From positions 62,001 to 126,000 of the forward strand of contig NZ_ANAC01000007.1 in assembly GCF_000341225.1 (NCBI RefSeq): a stretch of 64,000 bases of DNA. The letters are read 5' to 3'. This stretch comes from Nocardiopsis alba DSM 43377. GTDB taxonomy: Bacteria; Actinomycetota; Actinomycetes; Streptosporangiales; Streptosporangiaceae. This document shows, piece by piece, positions 24,893 through 33,562 of this stretch; positions within the stretch are counted from its first letter, which is position 1; the number at the start of each line of letters is the position of its first letter. A program made the translations under genes and the position numbers. The notes below the pieces were generated by a model. It was not told the origin of the DNA. It saw only the letters and a program-made list of their open reading frames with translations, and did no database searches.

Positions 24893-26932
24893 TCAACCGA
24901 TGTCCCACAGCAGTACGGTGCCGTCATCGCTCGCGGTGGCCAGGGTGGCGCCGTCGGGGGAGAAGGCCACCGACCACACGGCGTCGGTGTGCTCCCCCTC
25001 GAGGACCGTGACGGGTTCACCGGTCTCGGCGTCCCAAAGACGTGCGGTACCGCTGGCGTCACCGGTGGCGAGGAGCATGCCGTCGGGGCTGAACGCCACC
25101 GTGTTCACGGGGCCGTCGTGTCCGTCGAGGACGATGCGGGGTTCGCCGGTCCCGGCGTTCCAGATCCGTGCGGTGCCGTCCTCGCTCGCCGTGGCGGCGA
25201 AGGCCCCCTCGGGGGAGAAGGCCACCGACCACACGGAACCGTCGTGTCCGTCGAAGGTGGTGCGGGGTTCGCCGGTTTCGATGTCCCAGATCCGTGCGGT
25301 GCCGTCCTTGCTCGCGGTGGCGAGATCGAACCCACCGGGGCCGAAGACCACCGAGTTCACGGTGTCGGTGTGCCCGCCGAGGGTGTCGACGAACTCACCG
25401 GTCCGTCCGTCCCAGAGACGGGTGGTGCGGTCGTCGCTGGCGGTGGCGACGGTGGAGCCGTCGGGACCGAACGCCACCGATCTCACGTAACCGGTGTGCC
25501 CGGGAAGGGGCGTGGGTTCTTCGGTCTCGACGTCCCAGAGCTGCGCCGTGCCGTCGCTGTGGACCGAGGCGACGGTGGCGTCGTCGGGAGAGAAGGCCAC
25601 CGACCACACGTGACCGTCGAAGCTCTTGGGTGTGGCGACGAGATCGCCGGTCTCGACGTCCCAGAGCCGTGCGGTGCCGTCGCTGCCGGCGGTGGCGACG
25701 GTGTCGCCGTCCGAGTCGAACACCACCGTGTTCACGTGATCTTCGTGTTCACCGATCGGGACGGGGCCCTCGACCTCGGCCTCCTCCGCCTGCGCCGGGT
25801 CCTCGGCGCCACCGATATCGGCCCTCCACAACAGGAGGGCGGAGACGAGGGCGAGGGCGGTCACGGCCGCAACGCCGATGTACAGGCCCTTCCTCGACCT
25901 CTTTCCGTTGGAGCCCGTACCCGCTGTGGACGGTGGTGTGCCGGTTCCCTCCAGGGACCCGGGGGACGAGATCTGTTCCCTGGTGTGATGCGGGAGGCCG
26001 CCCCGAGCGATCGTAGCGGCCGTCGACGGGGGAGGTGCCTGCCCGGAGCCGGTCGAGACCGAGAGCACGGAGGGGAACGCCGTGTTCTCCTCGGGTACCG
26101 CGAAGTGGGGCGAGGCTCCAGGGGTGTGGAGGTCGTCCGCCTCGAAGCGGGTGAGGATCAGCTCCGGGGTCGGGCGCCGGCCGGGGTCGTGGTCCCAGCA
26201 ATCCCGGATCAGGTCGCGGACGTCCGGGTCGATCTCGCCCGGGTCCGGAGGGGGACCGAGGAGACGGCGCAGGGTCTCGGCCATGGTCCCGCCGGTGAAG
26301 GGGCCGGTGCCGGTGGCGGCGAAGGCCAGCACGCTGCCCAGGGAGAAGACGTCCGAGGCCGGGCCCACCCGTGAGCTCTCGGTCTGCTCGGGCGACATGT
26401 AGGGCAGGGTGCCGAACACGGTGCCGTGGGTGGTCATACTGTCGGCGTCCATGGGCCGGGCGACACCGAAGTCGATGATGCGGGGCCCGTCGGCGGCGAG
26501 GATGATGTTGGCCGGTTTGAGGTCGCGGTGGACCAGGCCGCACCGGTGGATCGCGTCCAGGCCCTCGGCGAGCCCGGTCGCCAGGATCCGGAGCGCCGGT
26601 GGATCCAAGGGACCGTGTTCGCGTACGGCCTGGACCAGGGTGAGCCCGGGGATGTGGGCGGTGGCGATCCAGGGCGGATCGGCTTCGTGATCGGCGTCCA
26701 CGACCTGGGCGGTGTGGAAACCACCGACACGTCGCGCGGCCTCGGCCTCCCGGGCGAAGCGGGCACGGAAGCCGTCCTCGGAGGCGAGTTCGGGGCGGAT
26801 GACCTTGATGACGAGCCCGCGGCCGGAGGCGGTGCGGGCGAGGTAGACCTGGCCCATGCCGCCGGAACCGAGGCGTGCGGTCAGCCGGTACCTGCCGACC
26901 TGTGGGGGGTCGGTGGGGAGCAGGGGGTCCAC
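24893..26932 (-). CDS. Ser/Thr protein kinase with C-terminal seven-blade WD40 propeller
   Basis: 679 residues from a GTG at 26932; the start is approximate, since only AAAGGG about 9 nt upstream supports it. Hanks-type kinase domain about 15-275: glycine loop LGSGGMGQVYLA, Lys43, HRDLKPANII, and IDFG. After a Pro/Thr-rich linker there is one membrane helix (about 350-370), then seven WD40 repeats, each with GH...V.SVAF.PDG and ending in (L/I)WD. Seven repeats make a closed propeller. The propeller is presumably outside the membrane, where it could sense a ligand or partner. Confidence 0.87.
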   Translation of the reverse strand: MDPLLPTDPPQVGRYRLTARLGSGGMGQVYLARTASGRGLVIKVIRPELASEDGFRARFAREAEAARRVGGFHTAQVVDADHEADPPWIATAHIPGLTLVQAVREHGPLDPPALRILATGLAEGLDAIHRCGLVHRDLKPANIILAADGPRIIDFGVARPMDADSMTTHGTVFGTLPYMSPEQTESSRVGPASDVFSLGSVLAFAATGTGPFTGGTMAETLRRLLGPPPDPGEIDPDVRDLIRDCWDHDPGRRPTPELILTRFEADDLHTPGASPHFAVPEENTAFPSVLSVSTGSGQAPPPSTAATIARGGLPHHTREQISSPGSLEGTGTPPSTAGTGSNGKRSRKGLYIGVAAVTALALVSALLLWRADIGGAEDPAQAEEAEVEGPVPIGEHEDHVNTVVFDSDGDTVATAGSDGTARLWDVETGDLVATPKSFDGHVWSVAFSPDDATVASVHSDGTAQLWDVETEEPTPLPGHTGYVRSVAFGPDGSTVATASDDRTTRLWDGRTGEFVDTLGGHTDTVNSVVFGPGGFDLATASKDGTARIWDIETGEPRTTFDGHDGSVWSVAFSPEGAFAATASEDGTARIWNAGTGEPRIVLDGHDGPVNTVAFSPDGMLLATGDASGTARLWDAETGEPVTVLEGEHTDAVWSVAFSPDGATLATASDDGTVLLWDIG

Positions 26933-27200
26933 GGTGTCGGCCCTTTTCGTCGGAGTGGCGAGGGAGAGTCCGCCGGATCGTCGTCGTCCCGAAGGGAGAA
27001 CGGGATCCGGCCCGCCGTCACCGGAGTGGATCCGGGGCAGGGCCGAAGGGTTCTCCGCTTCCGCCGTCCGTCGGCGGTTCGGAACCCTCAAGATAGGCGG
27101 TTTCGTCGGAAACGTCCGCATCCGGACCGTGGGTCGACAGGGTGTCGAGTTCGGTGGAGCACACGTGACCTCGGGACTCGGAATCTCCCGGCCGGGGAGG

Positions 27201-28377
27201 TCACCGACCGGTCCGCTCGGGGGAGCCCGCTCTCCTCTCTCGTGCCGCTACGCCTATCCCCAGAGTCGCTAGGACGATGACCAGGGTGAAGGTGACCGGC
27301 AAGGAGACGGCCTCGGCGGCGAGACCGATGAACGGCGGACCGGCCAGGTGGGCGATGTACCCGATGACGCTCACCTTCGCCGCCATGGAGGCCGCGCGGC
27401 TCGGATCGGAGCGGCCCGCACGCGAGATCGCCACGGGGAACAGCGGGCCGACCAGGAGACCGATGACGGCGACGGAGACGCTCATCGCGAGCGGAGTGTG
27501 GACGAGCATCCCGATCAGTACCGCCACGGGAAGGAGAAGGGCGGACGCCATGACGATCCGCTTCTCGGAGAAGCGCAGCAGCATCGCGTCTCCGCACGAC
27601 CGTGAGACGAACATGGCGAGGCTGAAGGCGGTCAGGGCCAGTGCCCCCCTGAGCGGGTCCGGCGCCGAGATCACGCGTGATCAGCAGCGCCGACCAATCC
27701 GTCACCAGCCCCTCGACCAACAGGCAGGAGACGGCGAGTACGGCGACGAGGACCGGTAGACGACGCCCCCTCCGTTCGCTCTTCTCCATCTCGACGGAAG
27801 GGTGATGTGTCCTGGGGGCGAACCGCAGGAGGACCGGGGCGGACAGCAGGGTCATCAGGACCAGTACCGCGGCCATGACCATGAAATGGGCGAAGACCGT
27901 TACGCCCATGTACGTGGCGATGGTCCCTCCTCCGACGCCGGTGAGCACCCCCAGGCTGTAACCGCCGTGCAGACCGGAGAGTACGGGCCGCCCCGAAACC
28001 GCCTGGAGCGAGATGCCGGCGGTGTTCATCGCCACGTCGAGCGCCCCACCGGCCGCCCCGAGTACGAAGAGCACCGCCGTCAGCCGGGCCAGGTCTCCGG
28101 TCAGCGGTATGAGCGGCAGGGCCGCGCTGAAGACGATCGCGGAGACCACACAGATAGGGGTGTCCCTGAGGCGTTGGAGCAGTTTCGCGGTCAGGATCAG
28201 CGCCGGAACGGAACCGCCCGCGATCCCCAGAAGCGCGATTCCGAGCTCGGCGTCGGTCAGTCCGAGGGAATCCTTCACCTCGGGGATCCGTGGCGCCCAA
28301 CTGGAGAGGATCGCGCCGTTGACGAAGAAGATCGTCCACAGGGCGAGGCGGGCGAGACCGAGCTCGCTGTAAGGCAT
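27201..28377 (-). pseudogene. MFS transporter, frameshifted
   Basis: An MFS transporter (about 12 helices) split by one base. The N-terminal part (from the ATG at 28377, GAGGGG upstream) runs through NGAILSSWAPRIPEVKDSLG and the first half of the transporter; the C-terminal part continues in another frame from about 27650 with ALALTAFSLAMFVSRS. The shift maps to a run of six C at 27644-27649: with five, the reading continues without a break (GPAQGALALTAF). It could be a real inactivating mutation, a slippage-switchable gene or a sequencing error in a homopolymer. Confidence 0.85.
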
Positions 28378-28731
28378 GAGGCCCCTCGGGCCGCCCTACC
28401 GGTGGTGGTGTGCGTCGGCCCCGGACGGGACAGGAACGGCGCTTCGTCCGACCTCAGTATGAGGATCGCCCCCGGATCCCACAAGGGTCCGTCCACCCCC
28501 GCCATGTGGACGGAGAGTTCCCATTCGCGGTCGGGGCAATGGTGAATGAATCGCTTTTCCCTGGTCCGTGTCAACGCCTTTGAAACCCAGATGTTCGGCA
28601 TGACGAGCACGATGGTCGAGAAACGCCCTCTATGCCGGGAGGACAGCGACGACGCTCTCGCCCCGGTGCACCGTCGCGGACGGCAGGATCGTCACGGTCG
28701 GCGGCCTCGCGGGACCCGAGGGCCTAGGTCC
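28378..28731. other. Gene-free stretch
   Basis: No coding region with supporting start or composition. The part near 28480-28600 is visibly less GC-rich than the flanks, consistent with the edge of acquired DNA. No repeats of note. Confidence 0.4.
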
Positions 28732-29217
28732 TCATGCGCGGGCCTTCGCTTGAGCGACCCAGCCCTCGAGGTTGGCGACGAGGTTCGCGTACGTGGCTTT
28801 CGTGTCGATACCTCCCCATCGGTCGACCCTCGTCGGATCGAACACCGGGATGTTGTCGGCGCCGAGCGCCTTGTCGAACGGGTTCGCGCCGGGGCGGTCG
28901 GCTCTGCCGAACGATGACAGACTGTGAACGCGGACCCCGACGAGCGGTTTCTTCGCCTGCCAGGCCTTCTCGATCTCGTAGATCACCCAGGGGCGGTCGG
29001 CTGTCTCCCGTCCGATGAGGACCACGACCGCCCGCTTGTAGCGCATCTGCTCATCGATCCAGTCGACGATGGCCTGCCGACCGCGTCGTTTCACTTCCTC
29101 CCAGTCCTGGGCGTTGAGTAGGGGCTGTCCCTCGAGCGCGTTGATGTTTCGCACGAGCTGAACACGGCTCACGTCACGTTCATAGTGGAAGGAATAGAAC
29201 ACGGTTTTGATCGCCAC
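28732..29217 (-). CDS. ThsB-like TIR domain protein
   Basis: 161 residues from a GTG at 29217 with AAGGAG 6 nt upstream. Single-domain TIR-like protein of the Thoeris ThsB type (formerly DUF1863): opening TVFYSFHYERDV, then NAQDWEEVKRRG, VVVLIGRETADRPWV and EKAWQAKKPLVGVRVH. In Thoeris, ThsB detects phage and makes a nucleotide signal for ThsA. No ThsA-like gene is adjacent, so here it is an orphan. It lies at the edge of the tRNA-Arg island, a typical place for defence genes. Catalysis and a defence role are inferences from the family. Confidence 0.8.
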   Translation of the reverse strand: MAIKTVFYSFHYERDVSRVQLVRNINALEGQPLLNAQDWEEVKRRGRQAIVDWIDEQMRYKRAVVVLIGRETADRPWVIYEIEKAWQAKKPLVGVRVHSLSSFGRADRPGANPFDKALGADNIPVFDPTRVDRWGGIDTKATYANLVANLEGWVAQAKARA

Positions 29218-29525
29218 AATCGGCTCCTTATTCTCCTCGAGGCCGAGCGGGTCTCGACCTCGATCCGAGAATAAGGTCGGGCACCGACATTATGTTGATC
29301 CCGATATCTCGCGCAGACGATGTGGTGATGAGGTTCGGATCCGGATTCCCGTCATAGCCGCCGAGATCGTCGCATGGTCAGGGTATGCATACCGCCGGTC
29401 ACGTGTTCGAGGCTCGGTTCAGAAGACGTTTCGTACTGCACGCGATGAAGAACCGGTTGTATGCCGGAGTCGCCTTCCAGTACTTACTCGAAGTGGGTGA
29501 TAGCCGAACCGGCAGTGCCGGGTGC
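29218..29525. other. Gene-free stretch with island debris
   Basis: No gene supported. Less GC-rich than the core chromosome. It presumably holds the promoter of the TIR gene at its left end. Confidence 0.4.
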
Positions 29526-29891
29526 TCAGAGGGATGGTGAGATTGTCGGGGGTAGAAGCTGAAGAGCTGTTTTTCTTCGTGTCGGTCGGACACTCCGGCA
29601 GTGCCCGGCTCTTGCCGATGGTGGGATGCGGGTGACGATGCCTCGGGTGGTGTTCTTGGAGACGCCGGTGAGCCGATCCACTTCGACGTGGACCCCGGAC
29701 TCCTCCCAGACCTCTCTGCGTACTCCCTCCTCCGGGGTCTCCGCGAGTTCCAGGACGAGACTGGGGAGTTCCCATCTTCCGTTGTCCGCGCGACGGATCG
29801 CCAGGAACCGACCGTCCTCGCGGACGACGGCCCCGGCGACGGATACAGAGTGCAGTGGCGTTGACGGCCTATCTCCGGTGCTGTTACCCAT
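29526..29891 (-). pseudogene. Truncated NUDIX hydrolase (copy of the gene at 30381-30836)
   Basis: The first ~95 codons are nearly the same as those of the intact NUDIX gene (MGNSTGDRPST, VAGAVVREDGR, LAETPEEGVRREVWEE), after which similarity ends at RGIVT and the frame reads unrelated sequence. The Nudix-box glycines have changed (PSLVLELAE in place of PGGVLELAE), so even the conserved part is unlikely to be active. The operator-like ATGTACAT overlapping the intact gene's start has become ATGCGCGC here. It is a relic of an earlier element outside the 51-bp repeat. Confidence 0.8.
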
Positions 29892-30001
29892 GCGCGCGAG
29901 CCTAGAAGGGGAGGACTGGCAAGGGAGGAGGCGAAAGAACCTTTCGGGGAGGGCGGGGCGCCGTTCCGCCCGTTCGGAGGACGCAGGGCCCCCACAACGC
30001 G

Positions 30002-30027
30002 ACGAGGACCTCTTTCGAGGTCCTCGT
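30002..30027. terminator. Duplicated tRNA terminator hairpin
   Basis: 11-bp stem ACGAGGACCTC/GAGGTCCTCGT with a 4-nt loop. The same structure, with one mismatch, lies next to the intact tRNA at 38641-38666, so the repeated region includes the tRNA terminator. Confidence 0.7.
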
Positions 30028-30051
30028 GAACCCCGTTTGACCTGGGGATTC

Positions 30052-30102
30052 GTGGCGCACCCGGCAGGATTCGAACCTGCGGCCGTCGGATTAGAAGTCC
30101 GG
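30052..30102. repeat. Attachment-site repeat (3' part of tRNA-Arg), left copy
   Basis: 51 bp equal to 38691-38741 except one base (G at 30082, A at 38721). Read on the minus strand it is tRNA-Arg(TCT) from the anticodon stem to CCA. Similarity continues less strictly to about 30002. This is the junction left by site-specific integration into the tRNA 3' end. Confidence 0.88.
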
Positions 30103-30380
30103 CACCCTAGTACCGCCACATGCCACTTTGTGCCGTTGTGTCCCGCATCATCCGAATCCGGATGCCGTTTCGTGCCGCCCGCTGACGTCCCGGTCCAAAA
30201 TTGCGGAGCACGAACGGAGCACACAGACCTGGAAGAGGTCGATGGTGGCTCGTGAGGTTCTGGCGCGAACACTGCTTCCAGGCCGGACGAGCCACTCTCG
30301 GTTGTTCTCTGCTCTGACTAGGACCAGAGTGGCGGATCGCCTGTGGAAGATCAGGGCCTGGAACTCGTGGTCGAGTCCGC

Positions 30381-30836
30381 TCACCCGGCCGGTGCCAGGC
30401 GTTTGCCATCGTGGCCGCGGACGTGGGGACCGTTCGGGTCCAGGGCATCGAGGAGCCGGATCGCGTAGACCTCGGACATACGCTCGGCCACTTCTTCGGG
30501 GGTGAGCCAGGCGACGGCGGTCGACTCGTCCGACGGGCGTGGGTCGCCACCGGAAGGTGCGCACCGGAAGACCAGGGCCACGATGCCCCGAGCGGTGTTC
30601 TTGTAGACGCCGGTGAGCCGGCCCACCTGGACGTGGACCCCGGTCTCCTCCCAGACCTCCCTGCGCACCCCCTCCTTCGGAGTCTCCGCGAGTTCCAGAA
30701 CGCCACCGGGGAGCTCCCATCTTCCGTTGTCCGCGCGACGGATCGTCAGGAGTCGACCGTCCTCGCGGACGACGGCCCCGGCGACGGATACGGAGTGCAG
30801 TGGCGTTGACGGCCTATCTCCGGTGCTGTTACCCAT
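30381..30836 (-). CDS. NUDIX hydrolase of the integrative element (Pif-like)
   Basis: 151 residues from the ATG at 30836. Complete Nudix box: GVLELAETPKEGVRREVWEE followed by TGV. Such enzymes hydrolyse nucleoside diphosphate derivatives. In pSAM2 a Nudix protein (Pif) gives transfer immunity and lies close to the GntR regulator korSA, the arrangement seen here (divergent, 30 bp apart). The ATGTACAT palindrome at 30835-30842 covers its start codon. Substrate unknown; the immunity role is inferred from context. Confidence 0.8.
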   Translation of the reverse strand: MGNSTGDRPSTPLHSVSVAGAVVREDGRLLTIRRADNGRWELPGGVLELAETPKEGVRREVWEETGVHVQVGRLTGVYKNTARGIVALVFRCAPSGGDPRPSDESTAVAWLTPEEVAERMSEVYAIRLLDALDPNGPHVRGHDGKRLAPAG

Positions 30837-30846
30837 GTACATGAGC
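30832..30846. promoter_or_regulatory. GntR operator site 1
   Basis: CCCATGTACATGAGC with core ATGTACAT (30835-30842), overlapping the NUDIX start codon and 20 nt upstream of the GntR start. The same core recurs twice upstream of the gene at 31786. Confidence 0.65.
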
Positions 30847-30866
30847 TTAGGAGGCGTAGAAGGACT

Positions 30867-31646
30867 ATGACGAGCGTTGCGGGGGCAAGGTCTGGGAAGC
30901 CCCGGTATCTCCAGATCGCGGACGACATCGAGGAGCAGATCAAAGGCGGACGTTTGGCACCCGCGGAAGAGGTGCCGAGTGATACCGTTCTGATGGAACG
31001 CTACGGCGTCTCCTCGGGAACGGTGCGCAAGGCGATCGCCGAGTTGCGCGCCGCCGGTCTGGTGGAGACCTTCCAAGGCAAGGGCTCCTTCGTCAAGTCT
31101 CGGCCACCGGTCACCCGGAAGTCCTCTGACTGGTTCCGGCGCTCTCACCGTCGTGCCGGTAAAGCCGCCTACATCGCGGAGACCGAACAGGCCGGGGTGA
31201 AGCCCACCGTTCAGGTTCTCTCCATCGGGCCGGTGGCCGCTCCCCGTGAGATCGCCGAACGCCTGGGCGTGGCCGATGGAGACAAGATCCTCGCCCGTCG
31301 GCGCCTCTATTTCAGTGATGGCGTCCCTACTGAAGAGGCCACGTCGTATCTGCCCTGGCCAGTGGCTCGGGATATCCCCGAGCTGTTCGAGGAGAACCCT
31401 GGCGGAGGGGGTATCTATGCGAGGCTCGAAGAGCATGGTCATGAATTCGCCGAGTACGTCGAGACCGTGCGGGCCCGGTTGGCCACCAAACAGGAAGCGA
31501 GCGCTCTGGGGCTGAGTCCTGGTTCCGCGATCATTCATCTGACGCGTAACGCCGTGACCACCTCGGGGAAAGTGGTGGAGGTCTGCGACACGATCATGGC
31601 CGCGGACCAGTTCGTGCTCGACTACCGCATTCCGGCCTTGGACTGA
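30867..31646 (+). CDS. GntR-family repressor with UTRA domain (KorSA-like)
   Basis: 259 residues; AAGGA lies just before the ATG. N-terminal GntR winged helix (about 10-78: YLQIADDIEEQIKGGRL, then YGVSSGTVRKAIAELRAAG) and a C-terminal UTRA ligand domain (about 95-255, with LARRRLYFSDG and IIHLTRNAVTTSGKVVEV). Matches the KorSA-type regulators that keep actinomycete integrative elements silent. Repeated ATGTACAT palindromes beside its own gene and beside the downstream gene are its likely targets. Confidence 0.85.
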   Translation: MTSVAGARSGKPRYLQIADDIEEQIKGGRLAPAEEVPSDTVLMERYGVSSGTVRKAIAELRAAGLVETFQGKGSFVKSRPPVTRKSSDWFRRSHRRAGKAAYIAETEQAGVKPTVQVLSIGPVAAPREIAERLGVADGDKILARRRLYFSDGVPTEEATSYLPWPVARDIPELFEENPGGGGIYARLEEHGHEFAEYVETVRARLATKQEASALGLSPGSAIIHLTRNAVTTSGKVVEVCDTIMAADQFVLDYRIPALD

Positions 31647-31688
31647 TCTATCGGGCGGCCGGGCGGGTCTGTTTCCTCTGCAGGGTTG

Positions 31689-31704
31689 ACTCATGTACAT
31701 GAGT
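31689..31704. promoter_or_regulatory. GntR operator site 2
   Basis: ACTCATGTACATGAGT, a perfect 16-bp palindrome. It overlaps TTGACT (31686-31691), a good -35 box, so binding would block transcription of the gene at 31786. Confidence 0.7.
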
Positions 31705-31724
31705 GGGGCAACCTGAGTGTAGTG

Positions 31725-31739
31725 CTTATGTACATGAGT
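31725..31739. promoter_or_regulatory. GntR operator site 3
   Basis: CTTATGTACATGAGT, near-palindromic with the same ATGTACAT core (31728-31735), 21 nt after site 2. A weaker relative (CTCTTATTTGCATGAGAG, 31750-31767) follows. Confidence 0.62.
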
Positions 31740-31772
31740 GCATGTGTATCTCTTATTTGCATGAGAGGAACC

Positions 31773-31793
31773 ATGGCTTGTCAGCGTGAGTAG
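31773..31793 (+). other. Six-codon leader ORF (MACQRE)
   Basis: The ATG at 31773 has a good ribosome-binding site (AGAGG) and reads six codons to TAG at 31791-31793. The GTG at 31786 of the next gene lies inside it in another frame, so ribosomes ending the leader could restart there. It may instead be a remnant of the original start of the downstream gene. Confidence 0.35.
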
Positions 31794-32847
31794 TGAGCTC
31801 GCGCTCGGCCAGAGGAACACGTCAACGACCCCCTTCGGAGCGTGCCCCGTGAACGCTGCTGCCCCTACGCCGGAACCGACCTTCGTGGGCGATGAGAGTT
31901 TCCGACCCCTGCCTGCCGAAGCGACATCGACAGATGATGACGGGACCAGAACGACCGGGGGTAACCCCCAGGGGGCGAATGAGTTCGGGCCGGTGCTGCC
32001 ACGCCCCGCGGCCGATGATCCGGTCGGGCACGGTTACACCGCGTTTCAGGTAGTGCGGTCGGCCGTGTGGGCGGCGCGGGAGTGCCGGTGGGTGAACGGC
32101 ATGGACATGGTCCGCCGTGCCGAGACCGCATGGGAGGCGATCGCCGAACACCTGCAACTGGTGCCCCTGAGACCGGAGGAGACCGAGCTGATAGCCGTCG
32201 GCTGGAAGGCGATGAAGGCCCAGCGCTACCAAGACCTCCAAGCTCACGGGTTGGGCGGTAGGGACAAGGCCTTGGTCTCTCGAGCCTTCTTGCGCTACTG
32301 GAGCAGTGCCTCAGCGCCAGCCCATTCCCACGAGGATCTGATCGTGGATCGTATCGCCCTGGCCCAGATCTGGCTCGCCCTCTCCCCGAAACACCGTCGA
32401 ATCCTGACCGTGCTGGCTGAATGCGACGATCGCCGGGATGCCGAGCGGGCCATGAACATGGACACCACCACCTTCACACGGGTGTTGGGAAGTGCTCGGA
32501 AGGTGTTCTTCGCCCTGTGGCACGAGGGTGAGATCCCATCGAAGATGTGGGGTTACGACCGGATCGCGGAACGCCATCAGAACGTGATGTCCCTGGTGCG
32601 ACTGCGAAAACGCAGAGCCCTCAAGCGCAAGGCCTCCGGAGTGGTTCCCCGCAAGGGGCGCCCTCCGGTCAAGGACCTGGGTGTTTCCAACAGCGAACTC
32701 CTGGCTCGATACGAGGCCGGGGAGACCTGTAAGAAGCTGGCGCAGGAGTTCAGTGTCAGCCGATCCCTCATCACGGACCGAGCGGACAAGGCTCGTTCGG
32801 CACGGGCTGCCGTGGCTCAGAAATCGGTCGCTGAGGAGACGAAGTGA
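31786..32847 (+). CDS. Element-encoded helix-turn-helix protein
   Basis: 353 residues from a GTG at 31786 (a GTG at 31849 is an alternative). The first ~85 residues are low-complexity. The middle (about 195-255, LSPKHRRILTVLAECDDR, then DTTTFTRVLGSARKVFF) resembles sigma-70 region 4. The C-terminus has a second helix-turn-helix (LAQEFSVSRSLITDRADKA, about 318-336) preceded by a basic stretch. It lies behind two or three GntR operators, so it is probably the repressed activator or replication-control gene of the element. No family name is recognised. Confidence 0.7.
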   Translation: MSSELALGQRNTSTTPFGACPVNAAAPTPEPTFVGDESFRPLPAEATSTDDDGTRTTGGNPQGANEFGPVLPRPAADDPVGHGYTAFQVVRSAVWAARECRWVNGMDMVRRAETAWEAIAEHLQLVPLRPEETELIAVGWKAMKAQRYQDLQAHGLGGRDKALVSRAFLRYWSSASAPAHSHEDLIVDRIALAQIWLALSPKHRRILTVLAECDDRRDAERAMNMDTTTFTRVLGSARKVFFALWHEGEIPSKMWGYDRIAERHQNVMSLVRLRKRRALKRKASGVVPRKGRPPVKDLGVSNSELLARYEAGETCKKLAQEFSVSRSLITDRADKARSARAAVAQKSVAEETK

Positions 32848-33021
32848 GATCTGAGAGTGCCCGTTCCCGGAAGCAGTAGCGAAGGCCTCGGCCATCGACC
32901 ACGGTCTAGGACCGTGACCTCCCGTGGTTCTCGAAGACCTCGAATGACGACGGCCGATCCCGGCGTCATGGATGGCCGGCCGCTCAGATCACTGCATCAA
33001 GAGGCTCTAAGAAAAGGAAAC

Positions 33022-33056
33022 GCCCCGGCGTGGTGTTCGCAGCACCGCGCCGGGGC
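33022..33056. terminator. Hairpin between element genes
   Basis: 9-bp stem GCCCCGGCG/CGCCGGGGC (33022-33030 and 33048-33056), about 175 nt after the helix-turn-helix gene and before the next ribosome-binding site. Terminator-like, without a T-run. Confidence 0.5.
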
Positions 33057-33090
33057 TGGAACCCCTACCTGAACACAGCAGAAGGAGATC

Positions 33091-33561
33091 ATGGGAAAGC
33101 CTACCGGCAGGCACCGTAAATCCGTACGTGGTTGGGGCCAGAGGTTGCGGTGGTGGTTCGGCGTGATGCTGACGGCAGTGCTGTGCAGCCCCTTGAAAGC
33201 CCGGTACGAACGTGAACCTGCTCTGCACCAGGGTGTCTCTGGAGCGCAGGTCGCCGGCGTTTCCGAGAGGGGGCCGAAGGTATCCGTTGAGCGGGGGAGT
33301 TCCACAGCCCTCCCTCCCAGTCGCTCGGCTGCGGCTTCGGTCCGGATTCCCTCTCCCCGCGAGCCGCACCCTTCGGAGGTGGGGTGGTGCGTGGACGATG
33401 ACGGTGTGCGCGGGGTACGCCCCTATCTGTTCCGTGCGCGGTCTGCATCCGCCCTGCGGTACGGGAAACCTTCAGAGGTGATCAGTGGAAGGCCCGAGAG
33501 TGAGTTCGGTGATCTGGCGTTCCTGGTGCGCACCTGGCTGAACATGCAGAACACGACCTGA
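33091..33561 (+). CDS. Hypothetical protein of the integrative element
   Basis: 156 residues. GAAGGAG lies 4 nt before the ATG, an excellent ribosome-binding site. Basic N-terminus (GKPTGRHRK) with one short hydrophobic stretch (about 22-34), then a low-complexity body. Codon third positions are less GC-rich than in core genes. No family recognised. It ends just before the integrase remnant, so its original C-terminus may have been altered. Confidence 0.5.
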   Translation: MGKPTGRHRKSVRGWGQRLRWWFGVMLTAVLCSPLKARYEREPALHQGVSGAQVAGVSERGPKVSVERGSSTALPPSRSAAASVRIPSPREPHPSEVGWCVDDDGVRGVRPYLFRARSASALRYGKPSEVISGRPESEFGDLAFLVRTWLNMQNTT

Positions 33562-33562
33562 C

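Noticed and set aside
24893-25750. Tandem DNA repeat array
   Set aside because: The periodic similarity is explained by the seven WD40 repeats of the kinase.
28732-29217. Complete Thoeris defence system
   Set aside because: No ThsA-like gene lies on either side; only the TIR protein is present.
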